Source: Alphaproteobacteria bacterium
GTDB lineage: Bacteria > Pseudomonadota > Alphaproteobacteria > JAVJRE01
Direction: 5' to 3'
Assembly: GCA_040218575.1 (NCBI GenBank)
Contig: JAVJRE010000006.1
Coordinates: 248,001-312,000 of the forward strand
DNA: 64,000 nt
The notes under the pieces were generated by a model that worked only from the letters and a program-made list of their open reading frames with translations, was not told the origin of the DNA and searched no databases. Positions 51,197 to 60,766 of the stretch are shown here, in pieces. How positions within the stretch are numbered: position 1 is the first letter of the stretch; each line of letters starts with the position of its first letter. The translations under genes were made by a program, and so were the position numbers.

Positions 51197-54148
51197 ATGA
51201 GCGATAGCGACGCAGCATCCGCCGCCTCGAAAAGCGGAGCCAGGACGGGGTCCCGGGCGAAGGCGGGGCCCCGGGCAAAGGCCGGCGCGAAGGCCAAGGC
51301 GGCCGCGGCTCAAATGGCCGTCGCGGGCGGGGCCGGAGCGAGTGCGCCGGCAGAGGTCAGCGCCACGCCGCCGCTGAGCGGTCGGCCGCGGGTCTGTCTG
51401 GTTGACGGTTCGGGCTATATTTTTCGCGCCTATCACGCCCTGCCGCCCATGACCCGACCCGACGGCACACCGGTCAACGCGGTCTATGGCTTCACCGCCA
51501 TGCTTCTGAAGCTGATCGAAGACAATCTCTGCGATCATCTGGCGGTCATCTTCGATACCTCGCGCAAGACCTTCCGGGCCGACATCTATGCCGACTACAA
51601 GGCCAACCGGCCACCGCCGCCGGAAGATCTGGCGCCGCAATTCCCGCTCATCCGTGACGCGGTTCGGGCCATGAACGTGCCGGCCATTGAACTTGCCGGA
51701 TTCGAGGCCGATGACCTGATCGCCAGTTATGCCAGGCGGGCGCTGGAAGCCGACCACGATGTGCTGATCGTCTCGTCTGACAAGGATCTGATGCAGCTTG
51801 TGGGGCCGAGCGTGGCCATGCTGGACCCGGTGCGCAACCGGCTGATCGGCGAAGCGGAGGTGCGCGAACGCTTTGGCGTGGGACCGGACAAGGTGGTCGA
51901 GGTGCAGGCGCTGGCCGGCGACTCTTCCGACAATGTGCCGGGGGTGCCGGGCATCGGCATCAAGACGGCGGCCGATCTGATCCGGACCTATGGCGATCTG
52001 GAATCGCTGCTGTCGCGAGCCGAAGAGATCAAGCAGCCCAAGCGTCGGCAGAACCTGATGGAGCATGCGGCGCTGGCCCGCATCAGCCGGCAACTGGTCC
52101 TGTTGCGCGATGACGTGGAGCTGCCGCAAGCGCTTGAGACGCTGCGGTGTGCCGCACCAGAGCCGGAGGTTCTGCTGGAATTCCTGCGCGAACAGGCCTT
52201 TCGCACCCTGGCCCAGCGCGCCGCCAGCCGCATGGGTGTTGCCGACAGCCAGGCGACGGAGGGCAGCGACGCGGCGCAGAAGCCGCTGCAGACCGATGGC
52301 TACACCCTGATTCAGGATGAAGCCGTGCTGCAGGCATGGATCGCCGAGGCGACGGAGCGGGGCGTGCTGGGGCTGGATACGGAAACCACGTCGCTGGATG
52401 CGGTGGCGGCGGAGCTGGTCGGCGTGTCCCTGGCGCTGGCGCCGGGCCAGGCGGCCTATATCCCGCTTGGCCATGTGGCGCCGGACGGGGCCGATCTGGC
52501 GGAGCGGGCGGCCGGCCGCGGCGAAGCGCCCGAGCAGATTCCCCTGGCCCGGGCCATCGCCCTGCTCAAACCGCTGCTGGAAGACCCGGCCGTGCTCAAG
52601 GTCGGGCATAATCTGAAATACGACATGGTGGTACTCGGTCGCCACGGCATTGCGGTAGCGCCCTATGACGACACCATGACCCTGAGCTACGTGCTGGATA
52701 ACGGGCTGCACGGTCATGGGCTGGACGCGCTGGCCACCCTGATGCTGGGGCACGAGACCATAAAGTTCGCCGATGTGGCGGGCAGCGGCCGCAACAAGGT
52801 GACCTTCGACCATGTGCCGCTGGACAAGGCGCTGGCCTATGCGGCGGAAGACGCCGACGTCACCCAGCGGCTGCATACGCTGCTGAAGCCGCGGCTGGTG
52901 TCAGAGCGCATGGCCCGGGTCTATGAACATATCGACCGGCCGCTGATCGCCACGGTCGCCGCCATGGAGCAGGTGGGCATTCGTCTCGACCGGCCACAGC
53001 TCGTGCGCATCAGCAATGAGTTCGCAGAACGTATCGCGGCGCTGGAGGTGGAGGTGTTCCGCCTGGCCGGCCATGGGTTCAAGATCGGCTCGCCGCGCCA
53101 GTTGGGCACGGTACTGTTTGACGAGATGGGTCTGCCGGCGGTTCGCAAGACACGCGGCGGCGACCACGCCACGGGCGCGGAAATCCTGGAGGATCTGGCG
53201 GCCCAGGGCCATGAGATCGCGGCCCGCGTCATGGACTGGCGTCAACTGTCGAAGCTGAAAAGCACCTATGCGGATTCGCTGGTGGAGCAGATCAATCCGC
53301 GCACCGGTCGCGTCCATACGTCCTACGCGCTGGCCGCCACCAGCACCGGCCGCCTGTCCTCGACCGATCCCAATCTGCAGAATATTCCGGTGCGGACGGA
53401 AGAAGGGCGACGCATCCGCTCGGCCTTCGTGGCGGAAGCGGGCAACAAGCTGGTGAGCCTGGACTACTCACAGATTGAGTTGCGGCTGGTGGCGGAGATG
53501 GCCGGCATTGATGCCCTGCGCCAGGCGTTTCACGATGGCCTGGACATTCACGCCATGACCGCGGCGGAGGTGTTCGGCGTGCCGCTGGCCACTATGGACG
53601 CCGCCACCCGGCGGCGCGCCAAGGCCATCAACTTCGGTATCATCTATGGCATCAGCCCGTTTGGCCTGGCCCGCCAACTGGCCATCCCGCAGGCCGAGGC
53701 GCGGGCCTATATCGCCACCTATTTCGAACGCTTTCCCGGCATCCAGGACTATATGGAGCGGACCAAGACAGCCTGTCGCGAGCAGGGTTTTGTGGAAACC
53801 CTGTTCGGGCGCAAATGCCACATCGCCGGCATCAGGGACAAGAACCCGGCCCACCGCAGTTTCGCTGAACGCCAGGCGATCAACGCGCCGATTCAGGGTT
53901 CGGCCGCCGACATTATCAAGCGCGCCATGAACCGCATGCCGGCCGCGCTGGATGACGCCGGATTGACGGCCCGCATGTTGCTGCAGGTCCATGACGAGCT
54001 GTTGTTTGAAGCGCCGGAGCCGGAGGTGGAGAGCCTGATCGGCGTGGCGCGCAAGGTCATGGAGGCGGCGACGGATCCGTGGCTCACACTCTCCGTACCG
54101 CTGGTGGCCGACGCCGGCGTGGGCGATACCTGGGATTCGGCGCACTAA
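51197..54148 (+). CDS. polA: DNA polymerase I
   Basis: The 983-residue protein has all three PolA domains. The 5'-3' nuclease (about 60-350) starts VCLVDGSGYIFRAYHALPP and keeps the Asp clusters in GFEADDLIA and SSDKDLMQL. The 3'-5' exonuclease (about 370-570) retains LGLDTETTSLD, VGHNLKYDM and YAAEDADVT, so proofreading should be active. The polymerase domain has DYSQIELRL, RRAKAINFGIIYGIS and LQVHDELLFE. An extra N-terminal tail of about 60 residues is Ala/Lys/Gly-rich (SGARTGSRAKAGPRAKAGA) and histone-tail-like. It could reflect a misplaced start, although no later ATG with a good RBS is apparent before the domain. Confidence 0.95.
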   Translation: MSDSDAASAASKSGARTGSRAKAGPRAKAGAKAKAAAAQMAVAGGAGASAPAEVSATPPLSGRPRVCLVDGSGYIFRAYHALPPMTRPDGTPVNAVYGFTAMLLKLIEDNLCDHLAVIFDTSRKTFRADIYADYKANRPPPPEDLAPQFPLIRDAVRAMNVPAIELAGFEADDLIASYARRALEADHDVLIVSSDKDLMQLVGPSVAMLDPVRNRLIGEAEVRERFGVGPDKVVEVQALAGDSSDNVPGVPGIGIKTAADLIRTYGDLESLLSRAEEIKQPKRRQNLMEHAALARISRQLVLLRDDVELPQALETLRCAAPEPEVLLEFLREQAFRTLAQRAASRMGVADSQATEGSDAAQKPLQTDGYTLIQDEAVLQAWIAEATERGVLGLDTETTSLDAVAAELVGVSLALAPGQAAYIPLGHVAPDGADLAERAAGRGEAPEQIPLARAIALLKPLLEDPAVLKVGHNLKYDMVVLGRHGIAVAPYDDTMTLSYVLDNGLHGHGLDALATLMLGHETIKFADVAGSGRNKVTFDHVPLDKALAYAAEDADVTQRLHTLLKPRLVSERMARVYEHIDRPLIATVAAMEQVGIRLDRPQLVRISNEFAERIAALEVEVFRLAGHGFKIGSPRQLGTVLFDEMGLPAVRKTRGGDHATGAEILEDLAAQGHEIAARVMDWRQLSKLKSTYADSLVEQINPRTGRVHTSYALAATSTGRLSSTDPNLQNIPVRTEEGRRIRSAFVAEAGNKLVSLDYSQIELRLVAEMAGIDALRQAFHDGLDIHAMTAAEVFGVPLATMDAATRRRAKAINFGIIYGISPFGLARQLAIPQAEARAYIATYFERFPGIQDYMERTKTACREQGFVETLFGRKCHIAGIRDKNPAHRSFAERQAINAPIQGSAADIIKRAMNRMPAALDDAGLTARMLLQVHDELLFEAPEPEVESLIGVARKVMEAATDPWLTLSVPLVADAGVGDTWDSAH

Positions 54149-54340
54149 GTTGCGGTGGCCGGCGGATTTTCCGCAGGAGTCTGGGACGGCTGCAATTTTA
54201 TACAAATCTGATCGGCATTTTTCGATCAAGTTATTGAAATTGCGGGAAAATTGAAAACGAAACTGCTTGGGGTTTGTGGCGAGGTCGGGCTTAATTCGGG
54301 CCGATATCAACCGGCAACCATGCCGCCTGGAGACAGGATC

Positions 54341-54766
54341 ATGCAGTATCAACCGTTCTATGAAGTTGCCGTGTGGTCCGCTGGCGAATGGCGCGTGACG
54401 GACTCCATCGCCGACCGTGACGAGGCCATGGGCCTCGCCCGCAAGATGATTCACGAGGCCGGCGTTCAGGGCGTGCAGGTCAGCGAGGAACGCTTCGACC
54501 CCACATCGGAACTGTTCCGCCAGCGTGTGCTGTTCCGCCGTCAACCGGAGACCCGGCGCGCCGGACGCCGCCAGTCACACTATCGCGACGTTGACCCGGT
54601 ACGGTTGATCGGTGCGCCGGCCCTGGGTGGACGTCAGCGGCGGGGGCGGCGGGCGGCGCGCAGCGGCGCCACAGCCCTCACCGGCCTGACGGTGGGGCTG
54701 CTGATGGGTGGATTGCTGATCGCCTTCGCCGTGTCGCGCTTCGGGTCGCTGCTGGTCGGGTTCTAG
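54341..54766 (+). CDS. Hypothetical protein with a C-terminal membrane helix
   Basis: I use ATG 54341, with GGAGA 11 bases upstream. The 141-residue product has a soluble N-terminal region (MQYQPFYEVAVWSAGEWR) and a likely amphipathic helix (AMGLARKMIHEAG). A basic stretch comes next, and then one membrane helix near the end (ALTGLTVGLLMGGLLIAFAV). No family was recognised. The 190-bp upstream stretch after polA is AT-rich and probably holds its promoter. It converges on nrdB. Confidence 0.6.
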   Translation: MQYQPFYEVAVWSAGEWRVTDSIADRDEAMGLARKMIHEAGVQGVQVSEERFDPTSELFRQRVLFRRQPETRRAGRRQSHYRDVDPVRLIGAPALGGRQRRGRRAARSGATALTGLTVGLLMGGLLIAFAVSRFGSLLVGF

Positions 54767-54807
54767 GCACTGGCCCCGCCGGCCCCCCGTCAGCCGACGG
54801 GTGCGGC

Positions 54808-55767
54808 TCAGGCAAACGCCTCTTCCCACGACCCGCTGGTCGAGGCCTTGGAATACTCCGTCGCCCGGTTCTCAAAGAAATTGGTGTGTTCCACCGCATT
54901 GAGCATCTCGTCCATCCACGGCAGAGGGTGGGTGGTGATGCCGTAGATCGGCTCCAGGCGAAGCTGACGCAGGCGGTGGTCGGCGATATAGCGGATATAG
55001 GTTTTGACATCCGCCGCGGTCATGCCCTCGATCCCGCCCATTTCAAAGGCCAGGTCAATGAAGGCATCCTCATGGCTGACGATGGTGCGGCACGCCGCCA
55101 CCAGGTCGGCCTGCAGCGCCGGGGTCCACACCTCGGGGTTCTCATCGAGGAAGGTGCGGTAGAGACGGATGATGGAATGGGTGTGCAGCGACTCATCGCG
55201 GATTGACCAGGAGACGATCTGGCCCATGCCCTTCATCTTGTTGAAGCGCGGAAAGTTCATGAGCATGGCGAAGCTGGCGAAGAGTTGCAGCCCTTCGGTG
55301 AAGCCGCCGAAGACCGCCAGGGTGGTGGCGATGCCGTTCTTCGTGTCACAGCCGAACTGCTGCATATAGTCGTACTTGTCCTTCATCTGCTTGTATTCGA
55401 GGAAGGTGGAATACTCGCTCTCCGGCATGCCGATGGTGTCGAGCAGATGCGAATAGGCGGCAATGTGCACCGTCTCCATATTGGAGAAGGCGGCCAGCAT
55501 CATCTGCACCTCGGTTGGCTTGAACACCTGCGAATAGTGCTTCATGTAGCAGTTGTTCACTTCCACATCGGCCTGCGTGAAGAAGCGGAAAATCTGCGTC
55601 AGGAGATTGCGTTCCGCCGGTGTCAGGTTCTGGTGCCAGTCCTTCACATCGTCGGCCAGCGGCACTTCCTCCGGCAGCCAGTGGATGCGCTGCTGGGTGA
55701 GCCAGGCGTCATAGCACCAGGGATACTGAAACGGCTTGTAGGCGATATCCGACTGCAGCAACGACAT
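54808..55767 (-). CDS. nrdB: Class I ribonucleotide reductase, small subunit
   Basis: I use Met 55767, with AGGAGG upstream. The 319-residue protein has the ferritin-like diiron site: NMETVHIAAYSHLL supplies the EXXH ligands and, four residues after the His, the tyrosine that normally carries the radical. SWSIRDESLHTH supplies the second Glu/His pair. The C-terminus ends in a short peptide (SWEEAFA) that should bind the large subunit. The product reduces ribonucleotides together with NrdA. The nrdA gene is upstream on the same strand, with a small open frame between. Whether the cofactor is Fe2 or Mn/Fe is not readable here. Confidence 0.92.
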   Translation of the reverse strand: MSLLQSDIAYKPFQYPWCYDAWLTQQRIHWLPEEVPLADDVKDWHQNLTPAERNLLTQIFRFFTQADVEVNNCYMKHYSQVFKPTEVQMMLAAFSNMETVHIAAYSHLLDTIGMPESEYSTFLEYKQMKDKYDYMQQFGCDTKNGIATTLAVFGGFTEGLQLFASFAMLMNFPRFNKMKGMGQIVSWSIRDESLHTHSIIRLYRTFLDENPEVWTPALQADLVAACRTIVSHEDAFIDLAFEMGGIEGMTAADVKTYIRYIADHRLRQLRLEPIYGITTHPLPWMDEMLNAVEHTNFFENRATEYSKASTSGSWEEAFA

Positions 55768-55837
55768 GGCTGCGCCCTCCTGTTGTGATCTTGTGCACGC
55801 CGGCCCGTTCTGTCGCGGGCGCGTGAACGCGGGGGTC

Positions 55838-56110
55838 TTAGCGGGTACGGCGGCCTGGCCAGGCGACGGCCCGGCCGGCGACAATCGTCCAGGCGCCGGC
55901 CCCGATGGCGCCGAAAAGGTGGCGCTCTATCGGTGACCGGCTGGGGTCCCATGACAGGCGATAGAAGTGCGGGTCACGCCCCGGAATGACCGGCGCGGTC
56001 TGCCATGCCCGGTCCACCGGGTCGGCCCCACCGGCAGGCGTCGGGGCGGCGGCGGCCGGCGCCGACGTGGCCGGCCGGCCCCGGGTTTCCGCTACTGGCA
56101 GGAGAGGCAT
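55838..56110 (-). CDS. Possible small protein between nrdA and nrdB
   Basis: A 90-codon frame starts within the last codons of nrdA and ends 70 bases before nrdB. The product is Pro/Ala-rich at the N-terminus and ends with PHFYRLSWDPSRSPIERHLF and a hydrophobic GAIGAGAWTIVAGRAV stretch that could be a membrane helix. No family is recognised. Its position in the nrd operon with an overlapping start supports a real gene, but the composition could also arise by chance in G+C-rich DNA. Confidence 0.4.
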   Translation of the reverse strand: MPLLPVAETRGRPATSAPAAAAPTPAGGADPVDRAWQTAPVIPGRDPHFYRLSWDPSRSPIERHLFGAIGAGAWTIVAGRAVAWPGRRTR

Positions 56111-58170
56111 TCGTCGTCAATCCCGACCGGCGCGGCGACGGCCGGGCCCGCGGCCAGGGATGCAGGATCGGCCGCCGGCGTTTCGCCGGAGCCGGCCGTG
56201 CGGTCATCCACCGAGGCCCGCTGGATGGACATGGAGCGGCAGTAGTAGAGGCTCTTCACGCCCTTCTTCCAGGCCCGCAGGTGAATCTGGTGGAGGTCGC
56301 GCTTGTGCACATCGGCGGGGAGGAAAATGTTGAGCGACTGGGCCTGACAGATAAAGGGCGCGCGATCCGCCGCCAGATCGATCAACCAGCGCTGGTCGAT
56401 TTCAAAGGCGGTCTTGAACACGTCCTTTTCATCCTGGCTGAGGAAGTCGAGGTGCTGGACCGAGCCTTTGTTGCGGGTGATACCGGCCCATACCTCTTCA
56501 CTGTCGCGATCTTTTTCCGCCAGCAGCCGGGCCAGCGCCTGGTTGCGCACGGTGAAGGAGCCGGACAGCGTCTTGTGCGCGAAAACATTGGCGGCAATAG
56601 GCTCAATCCCCGGCGACGCGCCGCCGGCGATGATCGAGATGGAGGCGGTGGGCGCGATAGCCAGCTTGTTGGAGAAGCGCTCCTGGATGCCATAGTCGGC
56701 GGCGTCGGGGCAGGCGCCGCGTTCCGCCGCCAGAGCGACGGATGCGGCATCGGCCTGGCCACGGATGTGGGCGAAGATTTTACGGTTCCACACCTTGGCC
56801 ATGACCGATTCGATGGGCACACCGCGGTCCTGCAGGAAGGAGTGCAGGCCCATAACGCCGAGGCCGACGCTGCGCTCGCGCATGGCCGAGTATTTCGCCC
56901 GATCGAAGGAATCAGGTGCTGTATCGATGAAATCCTGCAGCACATTATCGAGGAAGCGCATGATGTCCTCGATAAAGCGCCCGTCGCCCTGCCATTCATC
57001 CCAGGTCTGCAGGTTGAGGGAGGAGAGGCAACACACGGCGGTGCGCTGCCGGCCATCCTTGTCGAGGCCGGTGGGCAGGGTGATCTCGCTGCACAGGTTG
57101 GACGATTTGACGTTGAGGCCAGCCAGCTTGTGGTGTTCGGGAATGGCCCGATTCACATGGTCAATGAACAGGAGATAAGGCTCACCCGTCTCGACCCGCG
57201 CCGACAGCAGGCGGATCCACAGGGAGCGGGCGGAGATGGTGCGCATGACGGCACCGTCCTTGGGACTGCGCAGGGCCCACGGCTCATCCGCCTCTACCGC
57301 CCGCATGAAGGCGTCGCTGACGGCGACACCCTGATGCAGGTTGAGCGCCTTGCGATTGGGGTCGCCGCCGGTGGGGCGACGCATCTCGACGAACTCCTCG
57401 ATCTCGGGATGGTCCACCGGCAGATAGACGGCGGCCGAGCCACGGCGCAGCGAGCCCTGGCTGATGGCCAGCGTCAGGGAATCCATCACCCGGATGAAGG
57501 GGACGACGCCGGAGGTCTTGCCATTGCGGCCGACGGTCTCGCCGATGGAGCGCAGATTGCCCCAATAGCTGCCGATGCCGCCGCCGCGGGCGGCGAGCCA
57601 GACATTTTCATTCCACAGCCCGACAATGCCTTCGAGCGAGTCCGACGCCTCGTTGAGGAAGCAGGAGATGGGCAGGCCGCGCCCCATCTTGCCGGCAGTG
57701 CCGGTGCCGCCATTGGACAGCACCGGCGTCGCCGGCATGACCCACAGGCGCGAGATATAGTCGTAGAGGCGCTGGGCGTGCGGTGAATCGTCCGCATAGT
57801 GGGCGGCGACCCGGGCGAACAGATCCTGATAACCCTCGCCCGGCAGCAGGTAGCGATCATTCAGGGTGGCCTTGCCAAACGCGGTCAGCAAGGCGTCGCG
57901 GCGACGGTCCAGGTGGACGCGGATGCCGCGCTCGTTCTGGAACTCGCTGGCCGTCGTCCGGTCCAGGCTTGTGGACAGATCGTCGCCGGCGCTTTCGTCC
58001 ACCAGCCATTCATTCTCGCCATGGTCGCCCGCCGGCCCGTTCATCCCGGCGATTGGTGAATTGTCCACAGACCTGTCCGCTGGGCGGACCCGGTCCGACG
58101 CGGGGTGTGGCGGTTCCGCCAGGGCGTCGGTGCGCGGGTTTTCCCGCAGTGCAATCGGGCTGCCGTCCAT
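56092..58170 (-). CDS. nrdA: Class I ribonucleotide reductase, large (alpha) subunit
   Basis: The 692-residue protein has the ten-stranded barrel motifs: PATPVLSNGGTG, CFLNEASDS, LNVKSSNLCSEITLPT with the catalytic Cys, AVCCLSSLNL, and IAPTASISIIAGG. The C-terminus ends in ECLSCQ, the redox-active CxxC pair that is regenerated by thioredoxin or glutaredoxin. The first 75 residues lack the usual ATP-cone pattern, so dATP inhibition through that domain is not expected. RBS AAGGGGA precedes Met 58170. It forms an operon with nrdB. Confidence 0.93.
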   Translation of the reverse strand: MDGSPIALRENPRTDALAEPPHPASDRVRPADRSVDNSPIAGMNGPAGDHGENEWLVDESAGDDLSTSLDRTTASEFQNERGIRVHLDRRRDALLTAFGKATLNDRYLLPGEGYQDLFARVAAHYADDSPHAQRLYDYISRLWVMPATPVLSNGGTGTAGKMGRGLPISCFLNEASDSLEGIVGLWNENVWLAARGGGIGSYWGNLRSIGETVGRNGKTSGVVPFIRVMDSLTLAISQGSLRRGSAAVYLPVDHPEIEEFVEMRRPTGGDPNRKALNLHQGVAVSDAFMRAVEADEPWALRSPKDGAVMRTISARSLWIRLLSARVETGEPYLLFIDHVNRAIPEHHKLAGLNVKSSNLCSEITLPTGLDKDGRQRTAVCCLSSLNLQTWDEWQGDGRFIEDIMRFLDNVLQDFIDTAPDSFDRAKYSAMRERSVGLGVMGLHSFLQDRGVPIESVMAKVWNRKIFAHIRGQADAASVALAAERGACPDAADYGIQERFSNKLAIAPTASISIIAGGASPGIEPIAANVFAHKTLSGSFTVRNQALARLLAEKDRDSEEVWAGITRNKGSVQHLDFLSQDEKDVFKTAFEIDQRWLIDLAADRAPFICQAQSLNIFLPADVHKRDLHQIHLRAWKKGVKSLYYCRSMSIQRASVDDRTAGSGETPAADPASLAAGPAVAAPVGIDDECLSCQ

Positions 58171-58515
58171 GTCGCGTCCCCTTTATCCGCCTCTGGAAAA
58201 GGCGGTCGCTCACTTATCCACAGCCGGAGCCGGTCTTGAGCGTTTTTCCCCATGATCCGCGCCAAGCCCTTCTGATTCAGGGCATAACCACAAGATGTGG
58301 CGAGCGCGAACACGAACCTTACCAAATGTTGATAAGGTCGACACCTGAACAAATAGAGAACATCAATGTGACTCGACAAACGTGAAGAGTCGACAGGAAT
58401 CTTTGCCCGAATCCTTGCAGGCCATGGGCGGCAAATCGGACTGACGAATTACGGGCGCGGCGGGCTGGCTGGTGCCGCCTATCGTCCGGCCCCTGATGCC
58501 GGCGGCAGGCGGCGG
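58171..58515. promoter_or_regulatory. nrdA leader region with inverted repeats
   Basis: This 345-bp gap between nrdA and the convergent-side fghA gene has no coding signal. It holds the inverted repeats CCACA-AGA-TGTGG (58288-58300) and ACCTTA-N11-TAAGGT (58316-58338), and the DnaA box listed separately. CCACA/TGTGG is compatible with an NrdR-type half-site pair, but a second box at the usual spacing was not seen. Confidence 0.5.
58214..58222 (+). promoter_or_regulatory. DnaA box in the nrdA leader
   Basis: A perfect TTATCCACA lies about 45 bases upstream of the nrdA start. This is the consensus DnaA-binding site. nrd genes in Escherichia coli are controlled by DnaA, so it may couple nucleotide reduction to replication initiation here too. 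A related TTGTCCACA occurs at about 58061 inside the nrdA gene. Confidence 0.6.
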
Positions 58516-59373
58516 TCAGGCGGCCAGATGGCGGGCGTGAAACGCCAGATGATCGGCGATGAAGGTGGCAATGAAGAAATAGGAATGATCATAGCCGTCC
58601 TGCATGCGCAGGGTGCAGGGCTGGCCTGCCTGGCGCGCCGCCTCGGCAAAACGCGTCGGCCGCAATTGCTCGTCCAGGAAGGGGTCGTCGCCGCCCTGAT
58701 CAATCAGGATCTCCACATCGGGCTGCGGCGCCTGACGCACCAGCTCGGTGGCGTCCCACGCCCGCCAGGCTTCGCGGTCCTCGCCCAGATAGCCGTTGAA
58801 CGCCTTCTCGCCCCATGGGCAGGCCACGGGATTGGCGATGGGGGCGAAGGCGGAGACGCTCCGATAGCGGCCGGGATGGCGCAGCGCCGTCACCAGTGCG
58901 CCGTGGCCGCCCATGGAATGGCCGGCGATGGCGCGGCGCTGATGATCGGCCGGGAAGTGCGTCTCGATCAGAGCGGGAAGCTCGCCGGCCACATAGGACT
59001 GCATGCGGTAATGGCTCGCCCAGGGTGCCCTGGTGGCGTCCACATAGAAGCCGGCGCCGCTACCGAAGTCGAAGGAGTCGTGCTCGCCCGGCAGGTCGAG
59101 ACCGCGCGGGCTGGTGTCCGGTGCCACCAGCATCAGCCCCAGCTCGGCGGCCATGCGCTGGGCGCCGGCCTTCTGGGTGAAATTGTCCTCCGTGCAGGTC
59201 AGGCCCGACAGCCAGTAAAGAACCGGCACGGGCGCGTGTTCCGCCTGCGGCGGCACGAACACCGCGAAACGCATGGGCGTCTTTGTTTCGGCCGAGTGGT
59301 GCTGCCAGGTCTCCACCCGGCCGCCGAAGCACAGGGTCTGGCTGATGCGTTCAGGCTGTGGCAACGCGGTCAT
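58516..59373 (-). CDS. fghA: S-formylglutathione hydrolase
   Basis: The 285-residue esterase-D-family protein has LYWLSGLTCTEDNF, the nucleophile Ser153 in AGHSMGGHGAL, and the late Asp and His in ILIDQGGDDPFL and YDHSYFFI. It hydrolyses S-formylglutathione to formate and glutathione. The class III alcohol dehydrogenase gene lies 36 bases upstream on the same strand, so the two form a complete glutathione-dependent formaldehyde oxidation pair. Confidence 0.93.
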   Translation of the reverse strand: MTALPQPERISQTLCFGGRVETWQHHSAETKTPMRFAVFVPPQAEHAPVPVLYWLSGLTCTEDNFTQKAGAQRMAAELGLMLVAPDTSPRGLDLPGEHDSFDFGSGAGFYVDATRAPWASHYRMQSYVAGELPALIETHFPADHQRRAIAGHSMGGHGALVTALRHPGRYRSVSAFAPIANPVACPWGEKAFNGYLGEDREAWRAWDATELVRQAPQPDVEILIDQGGDDPFLDEQLRPTRFAEAARQAGQPCTLRMQDGYDHSYFFIATFIADHLAFHARHLAA

Positions 59374-59409
59374 GGCAAGGCAACGGGGGTGGACACCGCG
59401 ACCGACACC

Positions 59410-60522
59410 TTAGTCAAAGGTGACGACGCTGCGGATGGACTTCCCCGCATGCATCAGATCGAAGGCCTTGTTGATGTCCTCCAGCGGCATCTTGTGGGTG
59501 ATCAGTTCGTCAATGCGGATCTTGCCGTCCATGTACCAGTCGACGATTTTCGGCACGTCCGTGCGGCCCTTCATGCCGCCGAAGGCGGTGCCCTGCCAGA
59601 CCCGGCCGGTGACCAGCTGGAACGGCCGGGTGGCGATTTCCTGCCCCGCCCCGGCGACGCCGATGACGGTGGAGACGCCCCAGCCGCGATGGGCCGATTC
59701 CAGCGCCTGGCGCATGGTCGCCACATTGCCGATGCACTCAAAGGTATAGTCGCCGCCGCCTTTGGTCAGCTCCACCAGGTGAGGCACGATCTCGCCCTTG
59801 ATCTCTTTGGGGTTGACGAAGTGGGTCATGCCGAAGGCCTCGGCCATGGGGATTCTGGCGTTATTGATGTCAACGCCAACGATCATGTCGGCGCCGGCCA
59901 GCTTCGCCCCCTGAATGACATTGAGGCCGATGCCGCCAAGACCGAAGACGATGACGGACGCGCCGGGCTCCACCTTCGCCGTGCGGATCACCGCGCCGAT
60001 GCCGGTGGTGACGCCGCAGCCGATGTAGCAGACCACGTCGAAGGGCGCGTCGGGACGAATCCTGGCCAGCGCGATTTCCGGCAGCACCGTGTGATTGGCG
60101 AAGGTGGAGCAGCCCATATAGTGGTGCAGCATCTTGCCGTCCTTGGAGAAGCGACTGGTGCCGTCGGGCATGACGCCCTTGCCCTGGGTGGCGCGGATGG
60201 CCACGCACAGGTTGGACTTGCCGCTGAGGCAGTATTCGCACTGGCGACATTCCGGCGTGTAGAGCGGAATCACATGATCGCCCTTCTTCAGGTTGGTGAC
60301 GCCGGGCCCCACATCGAGCACGACGCCGGCCCCTTCATGGCCGAGGATGGCGGGGAACAGGCCTTCGGGATCGCCGCCGGAGAGGGTGAAGGCGTCGGTG
60401 TGGCAGATGCCGGTGGCTTTGATCTCCACCAGAACCTCACCGGCCTTGGGGCCATCCAGCTGCACGGTTTCGATGGTCAGCGGCTTGCCGGCTTCCCAGG
60501 CAATGGCGGCGCGGGTATCCAT
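59410..60522 (-). CDS. frmA: S-(hydroxymethyl)glutathione dehydrogenase / class III alcohol dehydrogenase
   Basis: The 370-residue zinc MDR enzyme has catalytic-zinc ligands in [11 protein letters not shown] and the following [10 protein letters not shown]. The four structural-zinc cysteines are in [17 protein letters not shown], and the NAD-binding glycines in [18 protein letters not shown]-type class III residues and the ETAFGG-like motif [11 protein letters not shown] fit the glutathione-dependent formaldehyde dehydrogenase branch. It oxidises S-hydroxymethylglutathione to S-formylglutathione, which the next gene product hydrolyses. Confidence 0.93.
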   Translation of the reverse strand: MDTRAAIAWEAGKPLTIETVQLDGPKAGEVLVEIKATGICHTDAFTLSGGDPEGLFPAILGHEGAGVVLDVGPGVTNLKKGDHVIPLYTPECRQCEYCLSGKSNLCVAIRATQGKGVMPDGTSRFSKDGKMLHHYMGCSTFANHTVLPEIALARIRPDAPFDVVCYIGCGVTTGIGAVIRTAKVEPGASVIVFGLGGIGLNVIQGAKLAGADMIVGVDINNARIPMAEAFGMTHFVNPKEIKGEIVPHLVELTKGGGDYTFECIGNVATMRQALESAHRGWGVSTVIGVAGAGQEIATRPFQLVTGRVWQGTAFGGMKGRTDVPKIVDWYMDGKIRIDELITHKMPLEDINKAFDLMHAGKSIRSVVTFD

Positions 60523-60766
60523 GGTTTCCCTCTTTATCTCTGCATCACGACGTCACAGGGCAGCCTGTGAGCGGTGGCCGGTCACGGCACGGCCGGCATT
60601 AGATCATGGCCCGCCGGCGGAATCACCCCGGCCGGTCGGACGGGATGGCCGGCCGGCCGGCAGGGCGGAGACCGGGTGAACGACGGGTCCACAGGTATGG
60701 GGGCGGGTGCCGGGGGAACGTGAACGGATTGAAAGGGGGGCGGATTGAAAAGGGTGGCAGGGGCCG

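Noticed and set aside
51128-52876. 582-codon minus-strand frame opposite polA
   Set aside because: It is antisense to the 5' nuclease and exonuclease domains of polA, with repetitive basic composition and no family features.
58528-60570. 680-codon plus-strand frame opposite fghA and the class III ADH gene
   Set aside because: Both antisense genes have complete catalytic motifs. This frame has none and is an artefact of high G+C in third positions.
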